Source: Pseudomonas sp. MWU13-2105 (lineage in GTDB: Bacteria > Pseudomonadota > Gammaproteobacteria > Pseudomonadales > Pseudomonadaceae). Taken from it: DNA of 64,000 bases. This document shows positions 47,851 to 57,074 of the stretch, one piece after another. The stretch covers positions 99,067 to 163,066 of the forward strand of contig NZ_JALLIY010000018.1 in NCBI RefSeq assembly GCF_023242315.1, given 5' to 3'. The position numbers and the translations under genes are program-made. Positions within the stretch are counted from its first letter, which is position 1, and the number at the start of each line of letters is the position of its first letter. The notes beneath the pieces are model-generated. The model saw nothing but the letters and a program-made list of their open reading frames with translations, had not been told where the DNA came from and made no database searches.

Positions 47851-50268
47851 CTACTTTCTAAATGAGACGGACTTGAACGCCAGCGGCGTTTCCGTGTGGC
47901 CGGAAGCGTAAATGATCGCGGTTGTTGCATCTTTTGGTGCGGTCACGATCATTTCATGGATTACCCAATCGTTGCTGCAATCATAGACTTCTATGTTTGT
48001 TGTGATGAAATTGCCTTTGGCGTTAATCCAGTTGACTTGAATTCGCCCTTTTGCAGGCCGTGTCGAACAGCGGCTGGAAACGATGGTTTTATAACTGCGT
48101 CCGGCCTCTATGGCTACAGCTTGGGTGGCGGGGTTTTTTACATCTACAGTGAAGGTTTTTTCGATAGGGTCATAAATTGAGGGGAGAGTTAGGTTCCATC
48201 CATCCAGGCTTGAAAAATCACTGTTTTTTAACGTTTCCTGAGTATACCGGTAGGCATCGCTGAGTTTTCTCAGTTCCACATCCCCTACTTTGGCTATGGG
48301 CTGTGAAATGTTGAGCAGCGAATGTAGTTTGTCGGCTTTAAGCAGCGAAGGTTCTATAATCAACCAGTCGATATTTCTTTTCAGCAAGGCGTCGACCAAT
48401 GCGCTTTCAGTGCTGGCCGCATTGTATTCTACAGTCCATTTCAAGTTGTACCATGATGTATATAGGGCGTCACCCTTCAGGCCGGCGCTATAGGGGTTGG
48501 CAAAGATCGCCACAGGGTGCCGTGCGCTATTGAGTGTGTTCACTATTTCAATAATTTTACGGGTCGGTCTAACGTTGGTTAAATAGCTGTCTCGTCCTTC
48601 GCTGCTGAGTATCGCTGAAGGGATCAGTTGTCCGTAATAAGTCGATGACTGGATAAACCATATGTTGAGAATGAGTAGCATGCCACCAACCGTGGCCCCC
48701 GAGGCTTTTGCCAGCCACGATGCTCCCGAGAAGGACAGCGCGAGTGCTGCGCTGATCATGGCAAAAGACGGCAGTACATAACGTAAATAAGCGGTGGCAT
48801 GGTAGGTCGCGACCAGTGCGCCGATGGCGGTCAGTAAAATAACCAATGCCTTTTTATGATTGTGGCACAGCAAGATCATCGCGGCGGCAGGGAGGAGTAT
48901 CCACTGAAATCCTGCCGCTCCGACTTTTCCTTCGATGAAGCGGTTGGAAGAAAATGTCATGGTGTAGAGCGTGTCCCATGAAACCCCTTTTTCAAAAGCC
49001 GTCGGTGCCTGAAAGTCGCTATTGGGCCATAGCGGGGAGTGGAATAGCGTATTAAAGAAAGGAAAGACCGGGTTGCCAGTTGAGTACCAGGAGAAGGCAT
49101 AGGGTATGCTACCCACCAGTAGAAAACAGAAAAGCCCTATGAGCAGATAAGGGCGCACGCCTGACTTTACCCAGGCTCTGTATTGTATTAAAAGCACCAG
49201 CATGAGGATCGGCAGTACGCTGAACGTAACGGCTTTTGCGGCAAGGGCAAAGCCCAGCAGGGCGCCGGTCAGTATCAGCTGGATAAATCTGTCTCGCTCA
49301 TCACGCGTACTGCTAGAGACGTTCAATAGCGATAGCGTCCCCGCCATGATGAACGCGGTCCAGACCGACTCAATAAATAAACTGCTGTTCTCGGCAAATA
49401 CGACCGGTGTCGATAAAAAAATAAGTACAGCCCAGCGGGATTGATTAGTGCCGCCGCCTGCCCATATTACCAATTCACGGATTTGCCAGGCGACCAGCAG
49501 TATGAAACTGGTGTTGATCAGGCGGGCAGCCGTTTCGCCGGCCAACATGTACACAAGGCTATATATCCAATCACCGAGCATGGGCCATAGGGCCCATACA
49601 TAAGTTTCCGTGTCGAAGCCCCACTGGTGTTGCAGTGCCAGATGAGCGGGGATAAACAGGTGCATGGTCAGCGCGTCATAGCCAATTTCCGGCATAAAGG
49701 CAGTAATGACATACAGGCCCGCCAGGCTACAGGCGGCGATATCCAGGGCATTGGCCGGAATTGAGTGGGGCCGATAATTTACCACTTCATTTTTGAGCTG
49801 CAGGATAAGCTCTTTTGCGTGTCGGCTGTTTATTAGAAAGGGTAGTGATAATAACGCCGTATATGACCAGGGGTAGTTGACGGGGAAGTGCGCCGCCAGC
49901 CCGGTGATGGTGCCCAGTATCCCGCCGCCGAGCAGTAGCCGTACCGACCATGTATTGTTTTTCCAGCGCCCCAGAATCTTATGACCTAATACGCTTGAAG
50001 ACAGGCCGAAGAGGAAAACCACCATCATGGGCCAGGCTTGGCCGCAAGCCAAGGTGATGACCGCGATCACGCCAGCAGCCACTATAAGCGGCGACACCCG
50101 GGATAGCGCCGAAAGCGCCGCTGTACTCAAGGCAAATAACAATACGAAGCGTATGCTGTTGTCCACTGCCGGGTAGCTGAGGGTTGACAAACCGTACCAG
50201 CCGACGACTACGCTGGCTAATACGAAAACCGTTATTAGCGTAAGCTGGATGGGGGTTCTAAACAACAT
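47851..50268 (-). CDS. Large GT-C-like membrane glycosyltransferase with C-terminal beta-domain
   Basis: An 805-residue protein with about a dozen membrane helices in residues 8-520. MPEIGYDALTMHLFIPAHL near residue 190 has the acidic first-loop pattern of GT-C enzymes (ArnT/PMT type), which take a sugar from a polyprenyl-phosphate donor in the periplasm. Residues about 690-805, starting NSDFSSLDGWNLTLPS, look like a jelly-roll carbohydrate-binding domain. No Wzy signature is convincing. It may decorate the O-chain during or after export. The ATG at 50268 follows AGAGACC. Confidence 0.75.
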   Translation of the reverse strand: MLFRTPIQLTLITVFVLASVVVGWYGLSTLSYPAVDNSIRFVLLFALSTAALSALSRVSPLIVAAGVIAVITLACGQAWPMMVVFLFGLSSSVLGHKILGRWKNNTWSVRLLLGGGILGTITGLAAHFPVNYPWSYTALLSLPFLINSRHAKELILQLKNEVVNYRPHSIPANALDIAACSLAGLYVITAFMPEIGYDALTMHLFIPAHLALQHQWGFDTETYVWALWPMLGDWIYSLVYMLAGETAARLINTSFILLVAWQIRELVIWAGGGTNQSRWAVLIFLSTPVVFAENSSLFIESVWTAFIMAGTLSLLNVSSSTRDERDRFIQLILTGALLGFALAAKAVTFSVLPILMLVLLIQYRAWVKSGVRPYLLIGLFCFLLVGSIPYAFSWYSTGNPVFPFFNTLFHSPLWPNSDFQAPTAFEKGVSWDTLYTMTFSSNRFIEGKVGAAGFQWILLPAAAMILLCHNHKKALVILLTAIGALVATYHATAYLRYVLPSFAMISAALALSFSGASWLAKASGATVGGMLLILNIWFIQSSTYYGQLIPSAILSSEGRDSYLTNVRPTRKIIEIVNTLNSARHPVAIFANPYSAGLKGDALYTSWYNLKWTVEYNAASTESALVDALLKRNIDWLIIEPSLLKADKLHSLLNISQPIAKVGDVELRKLSDAYRYTQETLKNSDFSSLDGWNLTLPSIYDPIEKTFTVDVKNPATQAVAIEAGRSYKTIVSSRCSTRPAKGRIQVNWINAKGNFITTNIEVYDCSNDWVIHEMIVTAPKDATTAIIYASGHTETPLAFKSVSFRK

Positions 50269-50319
50269 GGGGTCTCTCTTATAAACAGCAGATTCAGAAG
50301 GGCTGAGGGATGCCTGTTT

Positions 50320-52404
50320 TCATGCATCACGATATCGATGGGGAGTCCAGGCTCCCCACTTGCGCTCATAAATGGCTTTGTTTTTTTCAAAAAGTGCCTG
50401 TTTTTTTTCTGCGCCGAGTTTATTGAAGGAGGCGGACAAGTGATGATGAACAAATACATCTTCGGCACAGGCGGCGCGCAGACCTTGATGCTGAATACGA
50501 CGGCAGTAGTCATCGTCTTCAAAAAAGCCCAATCCATAGTCTTCACATAAGCCGCCGATTTGCTCATAGCTCGAGCGTGGCAGCATCACGCAGAAAAAGG
50601 CCAGTGTATTGATTTCGAACCACTGCCCCATGTGTTTGCGGGTGATGCGCGTGGACTCGGCGTGCATTTCGTCCAAATGGGTATAGCGCGTGGTGATGCG
50701 CGCTTCATTGCCGATATTGTTGGTGACGGGGCCGATAATGCCAATGTCGTCATTGTCTATCAGGTGACGCATCAGGCCCTTGATCCAGCCGGCCGTGACA
50801 ATCGTGTCATTGTTCAGTATGACCAGGTAGTCGCCGTTGGCGGCTGCCAATCCCTGGTTGTTGCCGGCGGCGAAGCCTTTGTTGTCTTGATTGAGAATGA
50901 TGATGCGGTCAGGGTCGGTCTTGGCCCATTCGCTCAAAAAGGCCGGTGTGTCATCGCTGGAGTTGTTGTCAACGACAATGATCTCAAGGTTTGCATAGTC
51001 GCTTTCGTTTACCAGGCTGTTGAGGCAGGCCCTGGTCAACTCCAGGTTGTTATAGGTCAGTACCACGACGCTGACTCTTGGCGCAGGCAAGCTGTCGATC
51101 GCCTGGCGCAGGGCGACGGCTCGGTGTTCCCAGGTCTGGGTTTGTGCAAACTGCTGGCGAGCCAAACGCGCCGAGTAAGTTTCGGGGAGCTGTTCCAGAA
51201 CGTCTCGAACGGCGACGATAAACGCCGTCGGGTTTTCAGCCGTGTTGACCAGGTTAGCGAACTGATCCAGTTCAGGTAGCTTGACCGATACCACGGGCTT
51301 GCCGGCGCTCAGGTACTCATAGACTTTCACCGGGTTGGTCGCCAGGGTCAGGGGAATGACCTTGAACGGCAGCAGGCACACATCCATCGCATGGAGATAA
51401 TACGGCAGGGACGTGTAGGGAACTTCGCCATGCATGACAATGTTCGGGCAGTCCTTGAAATATTTTTTTGCATTGACCGTATCGTTGCCAATGAGCAGTA
51501 TCAGGTGTTGGGGAAAGGCCTGGGCAAGCTGTTTGACCAGCTGCAGATCGAACCACTCCGCGATCGCTCCGTAGTAACCGATGATTTTTCTGTGTTGGGG
51601 ATCCCCATAGACTTGCTGTGGTGCTTGACAGAACACACTGTATTCCGCGGCATTGCGTATCACGCTGACATTGTGGTTTTCACGTTTGCCATGCTGTTCA
51701 ATCCAGGTCGATGTGGCAACCAGCAGGTCCGCCCGGCGCATCAGCGCTTTTTCCAGGTCCAGCAACTCTTGGGCGACGTTGCCAAAACCCTCGTGATGGT
51801 CCATGCAGTCATAGATCAGGGTGGAGTTCGGAACGCATCTTGCCAGCGGAAACCAATAGGCGTGCTGGACAAGACAGTGCACCCTCCCGACGTTTGCCCA
51901 TTGCATCAACTCTGCCAGGCTCAGGCGCAGTTGTTTTATCGCGGCGCGGGTGGGTGGTGCGTGATAGATGGCCGGCGCCCCGGATACATTCAATTTGATC
52001 TGGAAGAGTCCACTCACGCCCTCAAGTGGTTCAACTTCGAAGCCGGGGTTGTCGTTATCAATGAACTGATTGGAAATGTAGAACGTCACCTGGCCGGTGC
52101 GGGCCAGCTCCTTGGCCAGGTTCTGGGGGCGCTGGATACGAAAATGCCAGTCAATGACGCCAAAGATAAAGGCGCTGGTTTGCTGTTCGCAAGATGCCGC
52201 TCCGGGGCTCTTCGCTGGTATCGTCATCAGCGTTGCAAGCGGTTGGTTTTGAGTCATTGACGCGGCATTGCCTTTCAGCCAACGACGGACCCGATGGGCT
52301 AATTTACTCTTCTTGCTGTGTGCAACTGGTAGGTGGATGTATACAAAACGAGCGGAATTAAACAGGAGCTTGTATACCCAGTGACGCAGTGGTGCACGGT
52401 CCAT
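50320..52404 (-). CDS. Two-domain glycosyltransferase, 5'-truncated by a frameshift
   Basis: A 694-residue frame with two glycosyltransferase domains. The first is a GT-B type domain (residues about 80-405, with NPVKVYEYLSAGKPVVSVKL). The second is a GT2 domain (about 418-690, with VSVVVLTYNNLELTRACLNS, LNNDTIV and FFEDDDYCRRI). Its first Met (52404) has no convincing ribosome-binding site. The same frame is open back to 52497 and there encodes NQALSKQVACLHHQLASKQ, which continues the coiled coil of the adjacent 52428-52778 frame. The gene therefore appears to be the larger part of one 819-residue protein broken by one missing base. Activity depends on reinitiation or frameshifting. Confidence 0.82.
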   Translation of the reverse strand: MDRAPLRHWVYKLLFNSARFVYIHLPVAHSKKSKLAHRVRRWLKGNAASMTQNQPLATLMTIPAKSPGAASCEQQTSAFIFGVIDWHFRIQRPQNLAKELARTGQVTFYISNQFIDNDNPGFEVEPLEGVSGLFQIKLNVSGAPAIYHAPPTRAAIKQLRLSLAELMQWANVGRVHCLVQHAYWFPLARCVPNSTLIYDCMDHHEGFGNVAQELLDLEKALMRRADLLVATSTWIEQHGKRENHNVSVIRNAAEYSVFCQAPQQVYGDPQHRKIIGYYGAIAEWFDLQLVKQLAQAFPQHLILLIGNDTVNAKKYFKDCPNIVMHGEVPYTSLPYYLHAMDVCLLPFKVIPLTLATNPVKVYEYLSAGKPVVSVKLPELDQFANLVNTAENPTAFIVAVRDVLEQLPETYSARLARQQFAQTQTWEHRAVALRQAIDSLPAPRVSVVVLTYNNLELTRACLNSLVNESDYANLEIIVVDNNSSDDTPAFLSEWAKTDPDRIIILNQDNKGFAAGNNQGLAAANGDYLVILNNDTIVTAGWIKGLMRHLIDNDDIGIIGPVTNNIGNEARITTRYTHLDEMHAESTRITRKHMGQWFEINTLAFFCVMLPRSSYEQIGGLCEDYGLGFFEDDDYCRRIQHQGLRAACAEDVFVHHHLSASFNKLGAEKKQALFEKNKAIYERKWGAWTPHRYRDA

Positions 52405-52427
52405 GGTGATTGCCCAGTCTGAGAGAC

Positions 52428-52778
52428 TCAGTAGTTCGGTTTGTTTTGACGCCAGCTGGTGGTGCAGGCAGGCGACTTGCTTTGACAGGGCCTGGTTTCA
52501 GTCTTTTGCTCCTGAAGCCGCTTCTCGGTTTTCTTGAGTTTCTGCGATGCCGCTTGCACCTGTTGCTGGCTGTGCTCTATGTGCCCAGTCAGCTGTCCCA
52601 ACTCGGATGCCTGGATTGACAGGCGATCCTCGAGCCGTTTTTTCTCGATGCGTAGCTGGTCAATGGCCAGATCCCTGCTTTCGATGTCCTTGAGCAATTG
52701 CGCGCTTTCGTCCGATTTACGCTCCACTGCGCAAGTCAACTTGTCCATGCGTTCGAGAAGGCGATCAATCTGTTCCAT
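52428..52778 (-). pseudogene. Coiled-coil N-terminal fragment of the frameshifted glycosyltransferase
   Basis: This frame encodes 116 residues. The first 94 or so are a strong coiled coil with regular heptads (MEQIDRLLERMDKLTCAVER onward). The last 22, after KTET, lose the heptads and end at a stop. Switching frame near 52497 (adding one A to the AAA run on the coding strand) restores a continuous coiled coil into the downstream glycosyltransferase. I therefore treat it as the 5' part of a broken gene. A free coiled-coil protein is the alternative. GGGAA lies before the ATG. Confidence 0.7.
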
Positions 52779-52871
52779 GCGTTCATTTCCCAGTGGGCGA
52801 AACGGTCGATCGGATCGACGGCTTGGTGCTTTCTTTTTATGTGTGCTTTCTGGTCGGGCAGGGAGGGGAAG

Positions 52872-54155
52872 CTAGGGTACCCGGTCGATGCTGAAGGTCG
52901 TATCGAAATAGGTCGGCGTGCATATTTCTTTGTGGCAGCTTACGTTGAAGACGATGGCATTGACTATACGGTCCGCAACCGTCAGTGAAGCTCCGCTGCC
53001 TGACGCATAGGAAGCGCCGACGCTGAGGGAGTAATCACCTGGATAAAGCAGCGGGATGTGGATACAGGCTTCCACTGTTATCCGTTCGTGTATGGAGGTA
53101 AAAGACATCGACACCATATGCTCCAGACGGGTATTGGTCGAAGCGATTTCCTCGCCGCGAATGTTCCGGACGATGTAGCCGAAGACCAGCTGATTCTCGG
53201 GTGTGAGGCTTACGTTGGCCACCGTGAATCTCAGGATGACATCCGAGCCGCCTTGGACTTTATCGATGGGGTTTCTGTGCTTGTCGTAAAGCCGCGCACC
53301 GACGACCTGGCATTTCTGGTCGCCCAGGCGTCGGCCAACATTGGGGATATGTTCTTCCATGGCCACATCAGGTGCTGTGTGCGCCGGTTCTGCGCCGGTT
53401 GGTTCTACGGGTTTTTGAATCTGGAACAGTGAGGTCAAATACTCATCCACTACCGGGCTGGAGGCCCCGATAGCGCGAATCCGTCCCTGCTCCAGCCAGA
53501 TGGCGCGGTTGCAAAAGCGTTTGACCAGCATGCTGTCATGGGTCACCAACAGGATGGAGGTTCCATGCTCTTGCAACTGATGCAGGCGGTCCATGCATCG
53601 ATGGACGAAAAAGGCGTCTCCAACGGCCAGGGCCTCATCGACGACAAGGATTTCGGGGTCAATATTGGCCTGGATGGCAAACGCCAGGCGGACATACATG
53701 CCACTGGAATACATTTTTACCGGTCGTTCGATGTAGTCGCCAATTTCGGCGAAAGCTTCTATGGCAGCATATTTTTCGTCGATCTCTTCAACACTCAAAC
53801 CCAGCATGATGCCGTTGAGATAAATATTTTCACGTCCCGTGAATTCGGGATTGAAACCGGCCCCCAGCTCCAGCAGTGCAGCGATACGGCCATGAGTTTT
53901 GATACTGCCGCTGCTGGGGTTGAGGGTGCCGCAAATCATTTGTAGCAAGGTGGATTTGCCGCTGCCATTGCGCCCGATGATGCCGACGGTTTCGCCCTTC
54001 TTTATTTGAAGGCTAATATCATTCAGAACAGGGATGGTTTTGAAATACTGCTTGCGCCGACCGGCAAACATTTGGAGCAAACGGTGAAGGGGTTTTTCGT
54101 AGAGATGATAGTGCTTTGACAGGTTTTCAACACTGATCGCCATTTCAGATGACAT
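52872..54155 (-). CDS. wzt: O-antigen ABC transporter ATPase Wzt with C-terminal glycan-binding domain
   Basis: A 427-residue ATPase. Walker A IGRNGSGKST is near residue 58, and the Wzt-type signature region YSSGMYVRLAFAIQA with Walker B ILVVDEALAVGD is near 150-175. Residues about 275-427 form an added beta-sandwich (RNPIDKVQGGSDVILRFTV, LLYPGDYSLSVG) like the Wzt C-terminal domain that recognises a finished or capped O-chain. It starts at ATG 54155, with AAGGGC upstream, and overlaps the wzm stop by 11 bases. The encoded system exports lipid-linked O-polysaccharide. Confidence 0.93.
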   Translation of the reverse strand: MSSEMAISVENLSKHYHLYEKPLHRLLQMFAGRRKQYFKTIPVLNDISLQIKKGETVGIIGRNGSGKSTLLQMICGTLNPSSGSIKTHGRIAALLELGAGFNPEFTGRENIYLNGIMLGLSVEEIDEKYAAIEAFAEIGDYIERPVKMYSSGMYVRLAFAIQANIDPEILVVDEALAVGDAFFVHRCMDRLHQLQEHGTSILLVTHDSMLVKRFCNRAIWLEQGRIRAIGASSPVVDEYLTSLFQIQKPVEPTGAEPAHTAPDVAMEEHIPNVGRRLGDQKCQVVGARLYDKHRNPIDKVQGGSDVILRFTVANVSLTPENQLVFGYIVRNIRGEEIASTNTRLEHMVSMSFTSIHERITVEACIHIPLLYPGDYSLSVGASYASGSGASLTVADRIVNAIVFNVSCHKEICTPTYFDTTFSIDRVP

Positions 54156-54933
54156 CGGCGAAGCCCTTGCGTGTTTTTTGAAACCAGGCAAAACCCAGCC
54201 AGGCCACCAGGAAAGTGATGACGTAATAGATTGCCAGACCTCCCCAGTGTGGCCACGCCCCCCAGAATAGAGCGTTGCGGGCCATTTCCACCGGAAAGGT
54301 CAGGGGGTTGGATTTGAGAAAAATATGATAACTATCAGGGAGTGCTGACAAGGGATAGAAAACAGGTGACATGAACAACAGCGCGGTGGTCAGGATGCCG
54401 ATCAACTGACTGATATCACGCAGGTATATGCTCAGGGCCGCGAGGAACCAACTAAGCCCAAGTATCAGCCAGCTCAATGGAAGAATGATCAGCGGTAGTG
54501 AAAGGGCTGTCACGGGGGGAATGCCAAACAGCACGACATAGAAAAGCAGCCAGGCCAGGAGGCTGATGGCGGTGTGAAATAGTGCGGCGCCGAGCGAGAC
54601 GATCGGGAGGATTTCCAGGGGGAAGACAATTTTCTTGACGTAATTGGGGTTGCTCAATATCAGGCCGGGTGCACGGTTTACGCACTCGGCGAACAGGTTA
54701 AAAAGCAGCAGCCCGGCAAACAGCACCAGCGCAAACTCGCTTTTCGAGTCGCTGCCTCCCGACCAGCGGGCTTTGAAGACCACACTAAAAAAAAAGGTAT
54801 AGACCAGTAACATGAATAGCGGCGTGACGAAAGACCAGAAAAGGCCAAGTATTGAACCTTTATAACGGCCTGTGATCTCCCGGAGGATGAGTGCGCGGAT
54901 CAGGCTTTTGTTGTTCAAAATGCTGTTCAGCAT
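54145..54933 (-). CDS. wzm: O-antigen ABC transporter permease Wzm
   Basis: A 262-residue ABC-2 type permease with about six membrane helices. REITGRYKGSILGLFWSFVTPL near residue 17 is the characteristic N-terminal segment of Wzm/KpsM proteins, and NPLTFPVEMARNALFWG lies near the C-terminal end. With Wzt it moves undecaprenyl-linked polysaccharide to the periplasmic face. ATG 54933 fits the family start; the frame is open 44 codons further upstream but that stretch looks non-coding. First gene of the leftward run. Confidence 0.93.
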   Translation of the reverse strand: MLNSILNNKSLIRALILREITGRYKGSILGLFWSFVTPLFMLLVYTFFFSVVFKARWSGGSDSKSEFALVLFAGLLLFNLFAECVNRAPGLILSNPNYVKKIVFPLEILPIVSLGAALFHTAISLLAWLLFYVVLFGIPPVTALSLPLIILPLSWLILGLSWFLAALSIYLRDISQLIGILTTALLFMSPVFYPLSALPDSYHIFLKSNPLTFPVEMARNALFWGAWPHWGGLAIYYVITFLVAWLGFAWFQKTRKGFADVI

Positions 54934-55255
54934 TGCGCGAGGGGATGAGTTGAACGACGGTATCAAGCTGAAATCTCGCGTGATCAGGCATCTACTCATG
55001 CATGACGTGTTTATTGGTAAGTACAGGGTGTTTATTTTTATGTGGTGGCATTCTTGTGGCGTCATTTCGATGGCGCTATGTGCTACGGTTTAATTCGTGA
55101 GCCGATTATTAGCTATTCCTGAAGCGCATGGGTACTATATATTTTACTGTGCTTGTAGGGAAGCATCCGCATTGACCGTCGTGCCGACGATTATAGCAGT
55201 AGGTAACGGCTAGGTATCAGCGTTGTTACCTTGTGATTTACGGACTTGAACTGTT
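54934..55255. promoter_or_regulatory. Divergent intergenic region between wzm and the GT2 gene
   Basis: A 322-base, visibly A/T-richer gap that must hold the promoters for both halves of the polysaccharide locus. A small hairpin, CGTCG-TGC-CGACG, lies at 55177-55189. No -35/-10 pair with good spacing and no convincing JUMPStart/ops element was found. Confidence 0.4.
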
Positions 55256-56227
55256 TTGAACTCTATATCGATCTGCAGTGAACGGGCTTCATTTGCGCCG
55301 GGTTCTTTCGAGGCGCCGCCTGCGCCTTTGGAAAATATTTGCGATGTTGTTATTGTTAACTACAATGCAGGCAAACTTCTGTCTGAAAGTGTCTTGTCCG
55401 CATGGGGCGCTGGCGCTTCCCGCGTTATTGTGGTGGACAACGCTTCAAGGGACGACAGCCTGGACACCCTGATGCAGGTTCAGGGGGGAGAGCTGCACCT
55501 CGTGCGCAATTCGTCCAATCTCGGGTTTTCTGCCGCTTGCAATATCGGCGCCCAGCATACATCGACCCCTTATGTGTTGTTTCTCAACCCGGATTGCGTG
55601 CTGGCTGCCGATGCGCTGCAGGGCATGATTCAGGCATTGGTGGGTTATCCGCGCTCGGGGATGGTCGGGGGCTTCCTCTGTAATCCCGACGGTACGGAAC
55701 AGCCGGGTGGCCGACGAGTTTTTCCGACCCCCAAGAGGGCTTTTTTACGGGCATTCGGGCTCTCCCGGCTGTCGAAGTTCCTGCCTACTTCATTCTCCGA
55801 CTTCTTGTTGCACGAACAACCTTTGCCGCGTGAGCCTGTGGTCGTGGAAGCTATTTCCGGCGCTTGCATGCTTGTCCGGCGTGAGGCCATCGAGGTGGTC
55901 GGGTTGTGGGACGAGGGGTACTTTCTCCACTGCGAGGATCTGGATTGGTGCATGCGTTTTCGGCAGGCGGGGTGGGATGTCTTGTATGTGCCGAGCGCCA
56001 GGGTCAGCCATCAGTTTGGCGCATGTAGCCGTAGTCGCCCCTATTTCGTGGAGTGGCACAAACACCGTGGAATGTTGCGGTTTTATCAAAAGTTCTTCCG
56101 CCAACAATATCCCGGGGTTTTGTGGGGGAGTGTGGTGATTGGCGTCTGGATACGCTTCAGTTTGGTTGTTGCTCGCCATTGGGTCAGGGACATGCTTGCC
56201 TTTTTTGAACAGAAAAAAGGTGCATGA
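55256..56227 (+). CDS. GT2 glycosyltransferase (rhamnosyltransferase-like)
   Basis: A 323-residue GT2 enzyme with CDVVIVNYNAGKLL near residue 30, VIVVDNASRD near 58, SNLGFSAACNIG near 88 and the donor-site LFLNPDCVL near 110. EAISGACMLVRREA near 200 and FLHCEDLDWCMRFRQAGWD near 228 are typical of the WbbL-like rhamnosyltransferase group. A hydrophobic segment lies near the C-terminus. The only in-frame starts are TTG 55256 and TTG 55328, neither with a clear ribosome-binding site, so the N-terminus is uncertain. Confidence 0.87.
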   Translation: MNSISICSERASFAPGSFEAPPAPLENICDVVIVNYNAGKLLSESVLSAWGAGASRVIVVDNASRDDSLDTLMQVQGGELHLVRNSSNLGFSAACNIGAQHTSTPYVLFLNPDCVLAADALQGMIQALVGYPRSGMVGGFLCNPDGTEQPGGRRVFPTPKRAFLRAFGLSRLSKFLPTSFSDFLLHEQPLPREPVVVEAISGACMLVRREAIEVVGLWDEGYFLHCEDLDWCMRFRQAGWDVLYVPSARVSHQFGACSRSRPYFVEWHKHRGMLRFYQKFFRQQYPGVLWGSVVIGVWIRFSLVVARHWVRDMLAFFEQKKGA

Positions 56228-56228
56228 G

Positions 56229-57074
56229 GTGCATGTCGCAATCTTGGGGGGCACGAGTTTTCTCGGGGAGCGGCTGATTCCATTGTTGCTGCAGTCCGCT
56301 TGTGAGGTGACCTCTTTTACGCGTAAGCGGTCACGACTTGTCCCTTCCCTGGTGTCGTGGCGGCACGTTGACGATTGGCCGCACCTGAAGTTTGATGTCG
56401 TAGTCTCCCTGGCGCCGATCTGGGCTCTTCCCGAGTATCTGGAGCGTCTTGCCCGAAGCAAGGTCAGGCGTATCGTTGCCCTCTCCTCAACCAGTCGATA
56501 TACCAAGTGCGAGTCGCCGGACCTTGCCGAGCGGGCGCTGGCTGATCGCCTGGCAGCGAGCGAATCGCTGCTTGAGCGCTGGGCCCGGGATCATGGGGTC
56601 GAATGGGTCGTGCTGCGACCCACCATGATCTATGGCCTGGGGCGGGATAAAAATGTCTCTGAAATAGCCCGTTTCATCCATCGATTCGGCTTTTTCCCGC
56701 TGGCGGGCAGTGGTACTGGGTTGCGTCAGCCGATGCATGTCGATGATCTGGCCCAGGTTTGCTTGCGGGCCTTGATCGCGCCGACTGTCGTGGCGGGAGG
56801 CTACAACCTGTCCGGGGGCGAGGTGCTTTCGTATCGGGCTATGGTGATCCGTATATTCGAGGCGCAGCGGTTGCCTGTACGTGTTGTCAGTATCCCGGTG
56901 GTTTTTCTGAGCCTGGCCATATCAATGGCGCGTTACCTGCCTCGTTATCGGCATCTATCCGCTGGCATGGCTTCACGAATGATTGAGGATCTGGTGTTTG
57001 AACACTCGGTGGCTCAATGTCAATTCGGTTTCTCGCCCCGCCCTTTTGAATTGAGCGATACAGACTTGCCTTGA
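56229..57074 (+). CDS. NAD-dependent sugar epimerase/reductase (WbpV/WbpK-like)
   Basis: A 281-residue SDR with the Rossmann motif VAILGGTSFLGERL at the N-terminus. VVLRPTMIYGLGRDKNVSEIARFI near residue 135 and GGYNLSGGEVLSYR near 190 are typical of sugar 4-keto reductases. The place between a GT2 and wbpL-wbpM suggests it reduces the 4-keto product of WbpM to UDP-QuiNAc or UDP-FucNAc. A canonical YxxxK is not obvious (SRYTKCES occupies that place). GTG 56229 starts just past the GT2 stop, with AAAAAAGG upstream. Confidence 0.83.
   Translation: MHVAILGGTSFLGERLIPLLLQSACEVTSFTRKRSRLVPSLVSWRHVDDWPHLKFDVVVSLAPIWALPEYLERLARSKVRRIVALSSTSRYTKCESPDLAERALADRLAASESLLERWARDHGVEWVVLRPTMIYGLGRDKNVSEIARFIHRFGFFPLAGSGTGLRQPMHVDDLAQVCLRALIAPTVVAGGYNLSGGEVLSYRAMVIRIFEAQRLPVRVVSIPVVFLSLAISMARYLPRYRHLSAGMASRMIEDLVFEHSVAQCQFGFSPRPFELSDTDLP

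Noticed and set aside
52490..52510. Programmed -1 ribosomal frameshifting joining the coiled-coil and glycosyltransferase frames.
   Set aside because: No classic X-XXY-YYZ slippery heptamer or clear downstream stem is visible, so a base deletion or read error is the simpler reading.
55199..55225. GGTAACGGCTAGG resembling a JUMPStart/ops element before the GT2 gene.
   Set aside because: It matches the ops core GGCGGTAG only partly and lacks the flanking JUMPStart sequence.
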